Below, piece by piece: positions 16,527-23,623 of a DNA stretch of 36,307 nt (its first letter is position 1; the number at the start of each line of letters is the position of its first letter). The position numbers were made by a program, and so were the translations under genes. The notes under the pieces are model-generated. The model worked only from the letters and a program-made list of their open reading frames with translations, did no database searches and was not told the origin of the DNA. This DNA is from Deltaproteobacteria bacterium (GTDB lineage: Bacteria > Myxococcota_A > UBA9160 > SZUA-336), in NCBI GenBank assembly GCA_029261925.1, contig JAJDAJ010000085.1, positions 88,463-124,769 of the forward strand, read 5' to 3'.

Positions 16527-16670
16527 CGGCGGCGCTGCGCCCGCAGCGTCGGTCCGGGGCCGGCGAGACGCCTGGCCCGCGGGCGCTGAGGCACTGGACC
16601 ACACGCCGGGTCCCCGCGCCTCTCCGGGCGCGGTGAGCCGGCACCGACGGCGTGCGCGCCCGCGGTACGC

Positions 16671-16686
16671 TGGCATGCGGCTTGCT
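16671..16686 (+). promoter_or_regulatory. sigma-54 promoter element before usp copy 2
   Basis: TGGCATGCGGCTTGCT, GG at 16672-16673 and GC at 16684-16685, one deviation from consensus. It lies 38 bases before the ATG at 16725 and is back-to-back with the element at 16511. Confidence 0.88.
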
Positions 16687-16724
16687 CCTCTCCGTCGCGG
16701 ACCACGGTGGTCATGGAGGGCGCG

Positions 16725-17597
16725 ATGTTCGAGAAGATCCTGGCACCGACGGACTTCTCGGCTCCGGCAGAGCTGGCGCTGCGCCACGCCCGTGCACTCG
16801 CGGAGCGCCACGGCTCGAGCATCGAGCTGCTGACCGCGGTCCACGGGTCCGAGATCTGGCTCGCCGACGGGCCGATCCCGGTTCCGGGGGACTACCTGGC
16901 GGACGCACAGCGGCAGGCCCTGCGCGACCTCGAGGGCCTGGCGGCTCCGCTCCACGCGAAGGGCATCGACACCGGCTGTCGCGTCGTCGAGGATCGCCCC
17001 GAGAGCGCCATCCGCAGCGCGGCGCTCGAGATCGGCGCGGACCTGATCGTCATGGGTACCCACGGGCGCACCGGCATCGCCCACGCGGTCATGGGCAGCG
17101 TGGCGGAGCGCGCGCTGCGCGAGGCCCCGTGTCCGGTGCTGACCATCCGCGGCGATGGCCCCGAGCCGCGCCCCGTGCGCACGATCGCGGCGGCCACCGA
17201 CTTCTCCGCCGACGCGGGCCACGCGCTCGGCTGGGCCGGAGAGCTCGCCGAGAGCTGCGGTGCCGATCTCGTGCTGGTGCACGCGGTCTCGATGCCCTTC
17301 GGCGTGGGCGCGCTCGAGGTCGCGGTACCGGATCCCGCGCAGAGCGCGGCCGAGGCCGCTGCGCGCGAGGCGCTCGAGCAGCAGCGCGGCGAGCTCGGCG
17401 ATCTCGTCTCGGAGCTCGTCGTCGACTCGGGTCCCGCCGATGCCATCATCCTGTCCGCCGCCCGGCGCTTCTCCTGCGACCTGATCGTCGTCGGGTCGCG
17501 CGGTCGCACGGGGCTGGCGCACGTCGTGCTCGGGAGCACCGCGGAGCGCGTCGTGCGCACGGCGCCGATCCCCGTGGCCACCGTCAAGCTGCCCTGA
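16725..17597 (+). CDS. universal stress protein, tandem UspA domains (copy 2)
   Basis: A 290-residue tandem UspA protein. Domain 1 begins FEKILAPTDFSAPAEL and has GTHGRTG...MGS; domain 2 begins TIAAATDFSADAGHAL and has GSRGRTG...LGS. Both nucleotide-binding motifs (G-2x-G-9x-G-S) are intact, unlike copy 1. It is cytoplasmic and is expected to bind ATP under energy or oxygen stress. The ATG at 16725 has GGAGGG four bases upstream; the in-frame ATG at 16713 would add four residues and remove that ribosome site. It is closer to copy 3 than to copy 1 in its motifs (IAHAV/LAHAV). Alone on its strand, behind its own sigma-54 element; it converges on the lipoprotein gene. Confidence 0.92.
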   Translation: MFEKILAPTDFSAPAELALRHARALAERHGSSIELLTAVHGSEIWLADGPIPVPGDYLADAQRQALRDLEGLAAPLHAKGIDTGCRVVEDRPESAIRSAALEIGADLIVMGTHGRTGIAHAVMGSVAERALREAPCPVLTIRGDGPEPRPVRTIAAATDFSADAGHALGWAGELAESCGADLVLVHAVSMPFGVGALEVAVPDPAQSAAEAAAREALEQQRGELGDLVSELVVDSGPADAIILSAARRFSCDLIVVGSRGRTGLAHVVLGSTAERVVRTAPIPVATVKLP

Positions 17598-17620
17598 CGC
17601 GGCGACAAGGGACTCGCGGG

Positions 17621-18064
17621 TCAGCGCGTCCCGGCGCCGCGGTGGGCGACCCAGCCCGGCGGCAGCCGCCACGCGGGCGGGCCCCAGTCGCGAACGTCGA
17701 CCGCCGTTCCGTAGCGATCCGGCTGTCGCCGCAGCAGCTCCCAGCCGTCGCCGACCAGGCGCCCGTCCTCGAAGATCACGGGGACCACCGCGCGCTCCAC
17801 CTCCCGGGGAATGCCGCGGTAGTGCAGGAAGGCGATGCGCACCAGCGGGCCCTCGGGCAGCTGGCCGCAGGCCCAGCCGGCCACGTACACGTCGTCGGGA
17901 CCGCCGAGGCGTACGCGCGCCGCGAGCAGCGACGTCTGCAGGCCCGGGCTCCACTGCGAGCAGGTACGCCGCAGGTGTCCGCGCTCGAGCAGCGCGCAGC
18001 TCGCGAGCGTCGCGGTGGCAACGCAGACCGCCAGCGCGCGCGCGGCGCCGCGGCTCGCGGTCAC
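17621..18064 (-). CDS. small predicted lipoprotein
   Basis: A 147-residue exported protein. Its GTG start overlaps the stop of the preceding cytochrome gene (GTGA). The N-terminus is basic, followed by an Ala/Val-rich core and a lipobox ending at Cys23 (LASC). The mature part includes a CSQWSPGL stretch, VYVAGWACGQ, VRIAFLHYRGIPREVERAVVPVIFEDG and a final GDGWELLRRQPDRY. I do not recognise a named family, although the strand pattern with VIFEDGRLVGDGWE recalls small outer-membrane-associated lipoproteins of unknown role. Its place at the end of a cytochrome/Hsp20/kinase operon suggests an envelope role under the same stress. Confidence 0.75.
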   Translation of the reverse strand: MTASRGAARALAVCVATATLASCALLERGHLRRTCSQWSPGLQTSLLAARVRLGGPDDVYVAGWACGQLPEGPLVRIAFLHYRGIPREVERAVVPVIFEDGRLVGDGWELLRRQPDRYGTAVDVRDWGPPAWRLPPGWVAHRGAGTR

Positions 18065-18513
18065 GGCTGCACCTCCCGACCGGGCGGCGGGGTCGCGACC
18101 TGGATCGAGCGCAGGTAGGCGACCAGCGGCGGGATCGGCTCGCCGCCGCCCCCGAAGCCCGCGGCGAAGGCCCGGCCCCAGACCGGCATCTCCGACGTGC
18201 CGTGGGCGCCGACGCGCGCGCGGCCGTCGACGAACGCGGCGATCTCCTCCGCGTCGAAGCGACCGCCGCGGCGCAGCGCGATGCGCGACAGGTCCGGCGG
18301 TACCCGGGTGAGGTGCGCGGCCACGGGCCCGCGGCCGTCGGCGGCCGCGCCGTGGCACGGCGCGCAGTGGCGCGCGAACAGGCGCGCGCCCTCGGCGACA
18401 CGCTCCGCGCGGCTGGCCGGGGGCTCCGGGCCGCGCGCGCAGCCGGATACGAGCGCGAGCGCGAGTGCGAGCAGCGCGGCCACGGGCCGGACCGGCTGCG
18501 TCGGGAGGTGCAC
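18061..18513 (-). CDS. c-type cytochrome lipoprotein, paralogue of the one at 21966
   Basis: A 150-residue exported protein with a lipobox ending at Cys25 (LVSGC) and one haem-c site CAPCH at residues 50-54. After it come GRGPVAAHL, PPDLSRIALRRGGRFD and an AHGTSEMPVWGRAFA stretch, whose Met should be the sixth haem ligand, then a closing helix PLVAYLRSIQVA. The order of these motifs is the same as in the cytochrome at 21966, so the two are paralogues. GTG start, three bases after the stop of the kinase/AAA gene, with GGGAGGT across the junction. Likely a periplasm-facing electron carrier made in the same operon as Hsp20 copy 2. Confidence 0.87.
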   Translation of the reverse strand: MHLPTQPVRPVAALLALALALVSGCARGPEPPASRAERVAEGARLFARHCAPCHGAAADGRGPVAAHLTRVPPDLSRIALRRGGRFDAEEIAAFVDGRARVGAHGTSEMPVWGRAFAAGFGGGGEPIPPLVAYLRSIQVATPPPGREVQP

Positions 18514-18516
18514 GGC

Positions 18517-20160
18517 CTAGACCTCCCTGGCACCGGGCCAGCCCGGCACGTCGTCGGGCAGGCGCTGCTCCCAGTCCTGCGCGTCGGTCCGCACGACGTG
18601 TCGATCCGCCGCGGGCCACTCGTCGGGCGGCTCGAAGCGCGCCTGGCTGACGGGGAGGAAGGCGGCGTCGGCGTCGGAGGGGTCGCCCCCGCGGCGCGAC
18701 CGCGCCTCGAGGCGCTCGCGCGCGATCGGGGTGGGGCAGCGGGACTCGACGAGGCGCACGGGGATGCCGCGCTGTGCCGCCCAGGCGCGCGCGGCCTCCC
18801 GCTGCGCCCGCTGTGCGAAGCTGGCGTCGAGGATCGCGGTCCGGCCGGAGTCGACCACGGGCGCTGCGCGCTCGAGCAGCCCGGCGTAGACCCGGTCGGT
18901 CCAGCCGGGTCGGTAGATGCCCTGGTCCGGCGCCGCCGCGGCGCCCTGCGACGGATCCAGGCCCGCGAGGTGCTTGCGCACGCGGTCCGACGCGATCGGG
19001 ATGCCGCGACCCTGGTGCGCCAGCGCACGGGCGACGCTGCTCTTGCCCGAGCCGACCGTGCCGCACATCAGCACGAGCCCTGCGCGGTCGCGCGGCGCGA
19101 GCAGCGACTCCGCCAGCTGCAGGTGTCGCTCGCCACTGCTGCGGGCGCGGGCGCGCTGCGCCGCGTCGATGCTCGACTGTCGAGCCGCCAGCGCCGCGAC
19201 CTTGGCGCGCACCAGGGCGCGATAGGCGGCATGCAGGTCCACCACAGCGAACAGGCCGTGGTCGTCGGTGTGCGTCGCGTAGGTCGCCAGGAACCACTCC
19301 GCCAGCCCGGGCCGCTCCCGGTAGCGCAGGTCCATGGCCAGGAAGGCGACCTCGGAGGCGCGGTCGATCCGCCGCAGATCGTCGTCGAACTCCAGGCAGT
19401 CGATGAGCAGCGGCTCGCTCGCGCCAACCTCGAGCCAGACGTGGTCGAGGTGCACGTCGCCGTGCCCGTCCACGGCCCGACCCTCGCGGCGTCGCTGCTC
19501 GATGGCCGGAGCGAGTCTCCCGAGCAGGGCCCGCGTGCGCGCCTCGATCGACGCCACGCGCGCGTCGGGGACGAGCCCGCTGCTCGCCAGCTCAGCGAGG
19601 CTCTCGAGCACCGGGCCGGCCGTGCGTGCGAGCCAGTCGGCTGTGCTCCAGGGCGCGGGTCGGCCGAGCGTGTGCGCGTCGTGGAAGCGCTGCAGCCGGC
19701 CGGCGATCGCGTCCAGCTCGGCGTGTCCGAGCTCTCCCCGCTCCAGCAGCGAGAGCGCGTCGCGGCCGGCCGGGAGCCTGCGCATGACCACCACGTGTTC
19801 CTGCCCGGGATCGGAGAGGGTCTCCCGGACCGGACCGATGCGGGCGCGGTCGGCCCCGCCGCTCAGCGCCGCGACGCCCAGGTAGACCGAGGGGGCGAGG
19901 CGGCGGTTGAGGGCGACCTCGCGCAGGCAGTCGGCGTTGCGCGCCTCGAGCGTCGAGAAGTCGAGGAAGGGCAGGCGCACGGCCTTGCGCAGCTTGTAGA
20001 CGCGCGGCCCCACCAGGAAGACGTGGGAGATGTGCGTCTGGATCCACTCGACCGGCCCGGCGTCGGGGCCTGCCGGGCCCCGGGCCAGACCGCGCGCGAG
20101 CGCGTCGGGCCCCGGGTCCCGATCCGGTGCTGGCGCCACGAGATGCCCTCCCGCGCTCAT
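18517..20160 (-). CDS. APH-like kinase / AAA ATPase fusion (Rv2004c-like)
   Basis: A 547-residue cytoplasmic protein in two parts. The N-terminal part is a phosphotransferase (APH/ChoK-like) domain: HVFLVGPRVYKLRKAVRLPF, HGDVHLDH at 233-240 as catalytic loop, and Asp254 in LLIDCLEF as metal ligand. The C-terminal part is a P-loop kinase-like domain with Walker A GTVGSGKSS at 367-375, followed by DRVRKHLAG and ILDASFAQRAQR. This is the bifunctional architecture of mycobacterial Rv2004c and many proteobacterial proteins that sit beside usp genes; the substrate is unknown. The ATG at 20160 was preferred to one nine codons earlier. It is the third gene of a minus-strand operon with a cytochrome and Hsp20. 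Confidence 0.85.
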   Translation of the reverse strand: MSAGGHLVAPAPDRDPGPDALARGLARGPAGPDAGPVEWIQTHISHVFLVGPRVYKLRKAVRLPFLDFSTLEARNADCLREVALNRRLAPSVYLGVAALSGGADRARIGPVRETLSDPGQEHVVVMRRLPAGRDALSLLERGELGHAELDAIAGRLQRFHDAHTLGRPAPWSTADWLARTAGPVLESLAELASSGLVPDARVASIEARTRALLGRLAPAIEQRRREGRAVDGHGDVHLDHVWLEVGASEPLLIDCLEFDDDLRRIDRASEVAFLAMDLRYRERPGLAEWFLATYATHTDDHGLFAVVDLHAAYRALVRAKVAALAARQSSIDAAQRARARSSGERHLQLAESLLAPRDRAGLVLMCGTVGSGKSSVARALAHQGRGIPIASDRVRKHLAGLDPSQGAAAAPDQGIYRPGWTDRVYAGLLERAAPVVDSGRTAILDASFAQRAQREAARAWAAQRGIPVRLVESRCPTPIARERLEARSRRGGDPSDADAAFLPVSQARFEPPDEWPAADRHVVRTDAQDWEQRLPDDVPGWPGAREV

Positions 20161-20194
20161 CGTGCGCGACCCGGCGCGCTGCCGCACGTGGGCC

Positions 20195-20596
20195 TCATCC
20201 CGGACCTGTTCCGGGGGCGCGGGGCGCGTGCACGCTGAGGATGCCGCTGCGCAGCTCCGCGGTGGCGCGATCGCGATCGACGGCCTGCGGGAAGGGCAGC
20301 AGCAGCTCGAGCTGCTGCGCGACCGTGCGCCCCGGCTGTCCGTTCGCGGGCGTGTGCTCGACGTGCCCGGCGCCGATCAGCACGTGGTCGTCGCCGATGA
20401 TCACCTCGACCTCGCCGGGCCGCAGGCCGGGCAAGGCCACGCGCACCACGAAGCCGTCGGGCGTGTCCCGGAGCACGCCGCGGCGGTCCGCGACCTCCGC
20501 GGTCCCGCGGCGCAGCAGGCGGTCCAGCCAGTCGCGCAGACGGCTGCTGCGGACCACCAGCCGACGCCGTGTGGTATCTGGAGCGCCGTCCCGCAT
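20195..20596 (-). CDS. Hsp20-family small heat-shock protein (second copy)
   Basis: A 133-residue small heat-shock protein. An Arg-rich N-terminal arm is followed by the alpha-crystallin domain: LRDTPDGFVVRVALPGLRPGE, then VIIGDDHVLIGAGHVEH, then LLLPFPQAVDRDRATAELRSGILSVHAP, which is the family's closing motif with GILSVHAP in place of GVLTVTLPK. It is shorter and more divergent than the Hsp20 at 10148 and lacks the C-terminal IxI extension that helps oligomerise. ATG start, ten bases after the upstream cytochrome gene, so it is in one operon with it and with the kinase/AAA gene downstream. Confidence 0.82.
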   Translation of the reverse strand: MRDGAPDTTRRRLVVRSSRLRDWLDRLLRRGTAEVADRRGVLRDTPDGFVVRVALPGLRPGEVEVIIGDDHVLIGAGHVEHTPANGQPGRTVAQQLELLLPFPQAVDRDRATAELRSGILSVHAPRAPGTGPG

Positions 20597-20606
20597 ACTG
20601 TACCCC

Positions 20607-21782
20607 TCAGAGCCGCCGCGGGGCCGGAGGCTCGATCAGCTCGCGCAGCTCCCGCAGGTGCTGCTCCACGTCGGGCGGCAGATTCAGCCCGCTCGACCCG
20701 GTGTAGCCCGAGAGGGTCTCCTCCTCGAGCAGGGCGTACGCCTCCCGGCCGGTGGCGCTGGTGGGGGCCATGCGGATCGCCATCTCCAGGTAGAAGTCCG
20801 CCTGCGAGACCCAGAAGCCCCGCCCGATCCGCGACTCCGCGACTCCCAGCAGGTAGTACGCGCGTGCCAGCTCGTCTCCGCGCTCGCGATGCGTCGCGAC
20901 GTACTCGTGCAGGAGCCTGGACGCGAAGGCGTAGTGGACCAGCGCTCGCCGGTCGGACGGGTACAGGATCCGCGAGCGCCCCTCGTCGATCAGCGCCCGC
21001 GCGCGCGCGACCGGATGGCCGCCCGGAGCTCGCCCGGCGAGGTCCACCAGGGCCTCTCCCCAGGCGTCGACGTCGCCTCGCAGGGCGACCCAGAGGTCGT
21101 CGCGGAGGGCGAAGCGCGCCAGCACGGGGACGGGGCGCGCGGGATCGTCGACCACGCGCACGCAGAGCGTCAGGTAGTCGGTGATCGGACCGAGTAGCTC
21201 CCAGGGCGAGTAGTGCGGCGAGGCCAGGGCCTCCTCGAGTGTCTTCAGCGCTGCCTCGAAGCGGCGCGTCGCGATCTGGAGGCGCGCGCGGGAGACCGGA
21301 TCGAGGCTGTCGAAGTCTGCACGCTCGGCGAAGCCGCGCGCGATCGGCGCGTCGCCGGGCGACTTCAGCCGCGAGTGGCAGCCGATGCAGGACTCGGTGA
21401 GCTGACCGACGAAGAACCCGGCGCTGTCGAACGATCCGCGCTCGTACTGATCGAGCGCACGGCGGGCGTCGCGCTCGAGCGAGCGCCCGAGGAAGAGCGC
21501 ACCGGGGTCCAGCCCCTCGCCGTGGCCGTCGAGCCCCTCTGCGAGCTCGGCGAGCTTGCCCAGCGCCTTGCGGATGCGCTCCGCGTTCGCCGGGTCGCGA
21601 AACACCTGCGGCTCGACCGAGAGCGGAAGGACCTCCTGCAGCTGCGCGAAGATCGCCTGCATGCTGGCGCGGGTCGGCCCCCGCGCGTAGGCGGGCTCCC
21701 CGGCCGCCGCGCTCGACGCCAGCAGCGTCACCATCGCCATCAACCCCCGGAAACACCCGCGAACTCTGCTCTGGCCGCTCAT
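20607..21782 (-). CDS. exported c-type cytochrome-like protein with helical repeats
   Basis: A 391-residue exported protein. The signal peptide has a basic start (RVRG) and a hydrophobic core up to about residue 28 (SSAAAG). There is one haem-c site, CIGCH, at residues 132-136. Before it lies a helical part with Glu/Leu-rich segments, after it a long series of amphipathic helices (ATRRFEAALKTLEEAL, ARFALRDDLWVAL, YYLLGVAESRIGRGFW) that resemble TPR-type repeats, ending in a Pro-rich tail. This fusion of a haem-c site and a helical repeat does not match a named family that I know. The ATG at 21782 keeps the signal's basic part; an internal ATG at 21740 would not. First gene of the operon that includes Hsp20 copy 2. 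Confidence 0.78.
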   Translation of the reverse strand: MSGQSRVRGCFRGLMAMVTLLASSAAAGEPAYARGPTRASMQAIFAQLQEVLPLSVEPQVFRDPANAERIRKALGKLAELAEGLDGHGEGLDPGALFLGRSLERDARRALDQYERGSFDSAGFFVGQLTESCIGCHSRLKSPGDAPIARGFAERADFDSLDPVSRARLQIATRRFEAALKTLEEALASPHYSPWELLGPITDYLTLCVRVVDDPARPVPVLARFALRDDLWVALRGDVDAWGEALVDLAGRAPGGHPVARARALIDEGRSRILYPSDRRALVHYAFASRLLHEYVATHRERGDELARAYYLLGVAESRIGRGFWVSQADFYLEMAIRMAPTSATGREAYALLEEETLSGYTGSSGLNLPPDVEQHLRELRELIEPPAPRRL

Positions 21783-21794
21783 GCCGGGCCGGGG

Positions 21795-21810
21795 TGCAAG
21801 AAGCGGTCCC
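21795..21810 (-). promoter_or_regulatory. weak sigma-54-like element before the cytochrome/Hsp20/kinase operon
   Basis: On the minus strand GGGACCGCTTCTTGCA: perfect -12 part and exact ten-base spacing, but the -24 part deviates (GGACCG for GGCACG). Its predicted start point is only a couple of bases from the ATG at 21782, so a leaderless message or a different start is implied. Confidence 0.4.
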
Positions 21811-21875
21811 GGATCGCGGCTCGCGGACGCGTCGCGGCGTCGCCACCCGGTGACGCGCTGCCCCGATCCTGAGGC

Positions 21876-21898
21876 GGGGCGCCACGCGGTGGCGCCCC
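21876..21898. repeat. perfect 10-base inverted repeat between divergent sigma-54 units
   Basis: GGGGCGCCAC, three bases (GCG), GTGGCGCCCC. It lies in the divergent region between the sigma-54-like elements at 21795 and 21925, 27 bases before the latter. Nearby 21841-21855 (CGCCACCCGGTGACG) is a related imperfect dyad. It may bind an activator; a chance GC palindrome is less likely at this arm length. Confidence 0.5.
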
Positions 21899-21924
21899 CG
21901 GGCGCCAGGCCGGCCATCTGTGGC

Positions 21925-21940
21925 CGGCACGCCCCTTGCT
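21925..21940 (+). promoter_or_regulatory. sigma-54 promoter element before the cytochrome/usp operon
   Basis: CGGCACGCCCCTTGCT, GG at 21926-21927 and GC at 21938-21939, one deviation from consensus. It lies 25 bases before the GTG at 21966. Confidence 0.87.
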
Positions 21941-21965
21941 CTCCAGGGGCCCGGGAGGACGTGCG

Positions 21966-22403
21966 GTGCATCCAGGCTCGAGACTGCTGATGACGTCCCT
22001 GCTGCTCGTCGCTGCGGGGTGCCTCGATCGCGGCACCCGCGAGGTGGGCACCGCGGTGCGCGTCGAGGCGGGGCGCAGCCTGTTCGTCGCGTACTGCACG
22101 TCCTGCCACGGCGGCGACGCTCGCGGCGGCGGGCCCGTTGCGGCGACGCTCTCCGTCCCGCCGGCGGATCTGACGCGCATCGCGCTGCGCCGCGGCGGCC
22201 ACTTCGATGCCTCCGCCGTGGCGTTCCACATCGACGGCCGCACGGAGGTGCCGGCGCACGGGACGCGCGAGATGCCCGTCTGGGGTCGTCGACTCGATGA
22301 TCGCAACGCCAGCATGCCGGCCGAGGAGATGCTGCTCGCCCCCGACATGATTCGCTCGATCGTCGCCTACCTGGAGAGCATCCAGGTCGAGGCGTCACCG
22401 TGA
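21966..22403 (+). CDS. c-type cytochrome lipoprotein, paralogue of the one at 18061
   Basis: A 145-residue exported protein. Lipobox ends at Cys19 (VAAGC); one haem-c site CTSCH is at residues 44-48; GGGPVAATL, PPADLTRIALRRGGHFD and AHGTREMPVWGRRL follow, with the Met as probable sixth haem ligand, and a last helix IRSIVAYLESIQVE. The same motif order occurs in the cytochrome at 18061. The GTG at 21966 has GGGAGG seven bases before and puts the signal peptide at the start. Its stop overlaps the GTG of the usp gene, so electron carrier and stress protein are translated together from one sigma-54 unit. Confidence 0.87.
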   Translation: MHPGSRLLMTSLLLVAAGCLDRGTREVGTAVRVEAGRSLFVAYCTSCHGGDARGGGPVAATLSVPPADLTRIALRRGGHFDASAVAFHIDGRTEVPAHGTREMPVWGRRLDDRNASMPAEEMLLAPDMIRSIVAYLESIQVEASP

Positions 22404-23329
22404 AGATCTCGACCCTCCTGGTCCCGACGGACTTCTCCGGGCACGCCGGGCTCGCGCTCGATGCGGTCTGCGGCCTCGCGCCGCGCCTGGGGGCGGCCGT
22501 GCACCTGGTGCACGGGATCCACCTGCCCCCGGAGGCCGCTCCCTACCTGTTTCCGGACGCGATCGAGCGCATCCGCGAGCAGGCCGGGGCGGAGCTGCGG
22601 GCACGCTGCGAGCGGCTGGAGTCCAGCGGGATCCGCTGCACGGCGGAGCTCGTCGACGGGCCGCCCGCCCCCGCGATCGCCCGGGTGGCGCAGGAGCTGC
22701 CCGCCGATCTGATCGTCATGGGCTCGCACGGTCGCACCGGCCTGGCGCACGCGGTGCTCGGCAGCGTGGCGGAGCGCACGCTGCGCACGGCGCCCTGTCC
22801 CGTGCTGACGCTCAAGGCGCCCCTGCCCGCGGCGGGTCGGCTGGAGCGCATCGTGGTCGCCATGGACTTCTCCGCCGGCGCACACGCGGCGCTGCGGCTC
22901 GCGCGAGCCCTGGCGCGGGACTGCGGTCCCGCACACCTCATCCTGGTGCACGCGCACGCGGTGCCGCCCGAGATCGCGGAGCTCTTTGCCGAGCAGGGAA
23001 CACCGCTGCCGCCCCTGGATCTGCGGCCCGTCTCGCACCAGCTCGCGCAGCTGCTGGTCGAGCTCCAGGAGAGCGGCTGCTCGGCGGAGTTCGTGACCGA
23101 GGTCGGGCATCCGGACTCCGCCCTGGCCGAGGTGGCCGGGCGGCTCGACGCCGACCTCATCGTCATGGGCACGCACGGTCGCCGCGGCACGTCGCGACTG
23201 CTGCTGGGCAGCGTGGCCGAGACGGTGGTTCGCGCCGCGCGCTGTGGCGTGCTGACCGTGCGTCCGCAGACGGAGGCGACAACTGGACAGGGGAGGAAAG
23301 ATCGTGGACGCGAAACACTGGCTCGATGA
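22400..23329 (+). CDS. universal stress protein, tandem UspA domains (copy 3)
   Basis: A 309-residue tandem UspA protein. Domain 1 begins ISTLLVPTDFSGHAGL and carries GSHGRTG...LGS; domain 2 begins RIVVAMDFSAGAHAAL and carries GTHGRRG...LGS. Both ATP-binding motifs are intact. The GTG start overlaps the stop of the preceding cytochrome gene (GTGA). Its 3' end overlaps the start of the next small gene by 26 bases. It should be cytoplasmic, so the pairing with an exported cytochrome reflects shared regulation and not a complex. Third usp gene of the island, each with two domains. Confidence 0.92.
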   Translation: MKISTLLVPTDFSGHAGLALDAVCGLAPRLGAAVHLVHGIHLPPEAAPYLFPDAIERIREQAGAELRARCERLESSGIRCTAELVDGPPAPAIARVAQELPADLIVMGSHGRTGLAHAVLGSVAERTLRTAPCPVLTLKAPLPAAGRLERIVVAMDFSAGAHAALRLARALARDCGPAHLILVHAHAVPPEIAELFAEQGTPLPPLDLRPVSHQLAQLLVELQESGCSAEFVTEVGHPDSALAEVAGRLDADLIVMGTHGRRGTSRLLLGSVAETVVRAARCGVLTVRPQTEATTGQGRKDRGRETLAR

Positions 23330-23564
23330 CGAGATCCAGCAGCTGAAGACTTCCCGCGACGAGCTGCGGGTGCAGCTCAACCTCGCAGCGAGGGAGACGC
23401 GGGATCGCTTCGAGGCGACGGAGAAGCGCTGGCACGAGCTCGAGGCACGCCTGCGCGCGGTGGGTCGGGAGTCGCGCGAGGCGATGGACGACGTGGGAGA
23501 GGCCACGCGCCTGCTTCGAGACGAGATCCGCGAGGCCTACCGGCATATCCGCGACGCTCTCTGA
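23304..23564 (+). CDS. small coiled-coil protein (86 residues)
   Basis: An 86-residue protein with almost continuous charged amphipathic helix: EIQQLKTSRDELRVQLNLAA, then ETRDRFEATEKRWHELEARL and RLLRDEIREAYRHIRDAL. Heptad-like placement of Leu, Trp and Val suggests a coiled coil. No signal peptide, no Cys. The GTG at 23304 has GGGGAGG eight bases upstream, inside the usp gene, so the 26-base overlap is real translational coupling. Similar short coiled-coil proteins occur beside usp and hsp20 genes in other bacteria as uncharacterised proteins. Last gene of the unit before the sensor kinase. Confidence 0.75.
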   Translation: MDAKHWLDDEIQQLKTSRDELRVQLNLAARETRDRFEATEKRWHELEARLRAVGRESREAMDDVGEATRLLRDEIREAYRHIRDAL

Positions 23565-23568
23565 TCCC

Positions 23569-23598
23569 GCCTGGTGACGACCTGCCTGGTGACAACCT
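23569..23598 (+). repeat. two tandem 15-base direct repeats before the sensor kinase gene
   Basis: GCCTGGTGACGACCT at 23569-23583 is followed at once by GCCTGGTGACAACCT at 23584-23598, with one mismatch. The pair lies 26 bases before the GTG of the kinase gene and may be an operator or the remnant of a slip duplication. Confidence 0.7.
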
Positions 23599-23623
23599 GG
23601 ATGGAGCGGCTTAGCGTGTAGCC

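Noticed and set aside
16575..16584. Palindrome GCCCGCGGGC between the divergent usp units as an operator
   Set aside because: Ten-base GC-only palindromes are common by chance in this DNA, and no second copy was found near the other sigma-54 elements.
16464..19028. A 927-codon minus-strand frame joined to the zinc-ribbon protein
   Set aside because: Only its last 72 codons look like protein. The rest is antisense to usp copy 2 and out of frame with the cytochrome and kinase genes.
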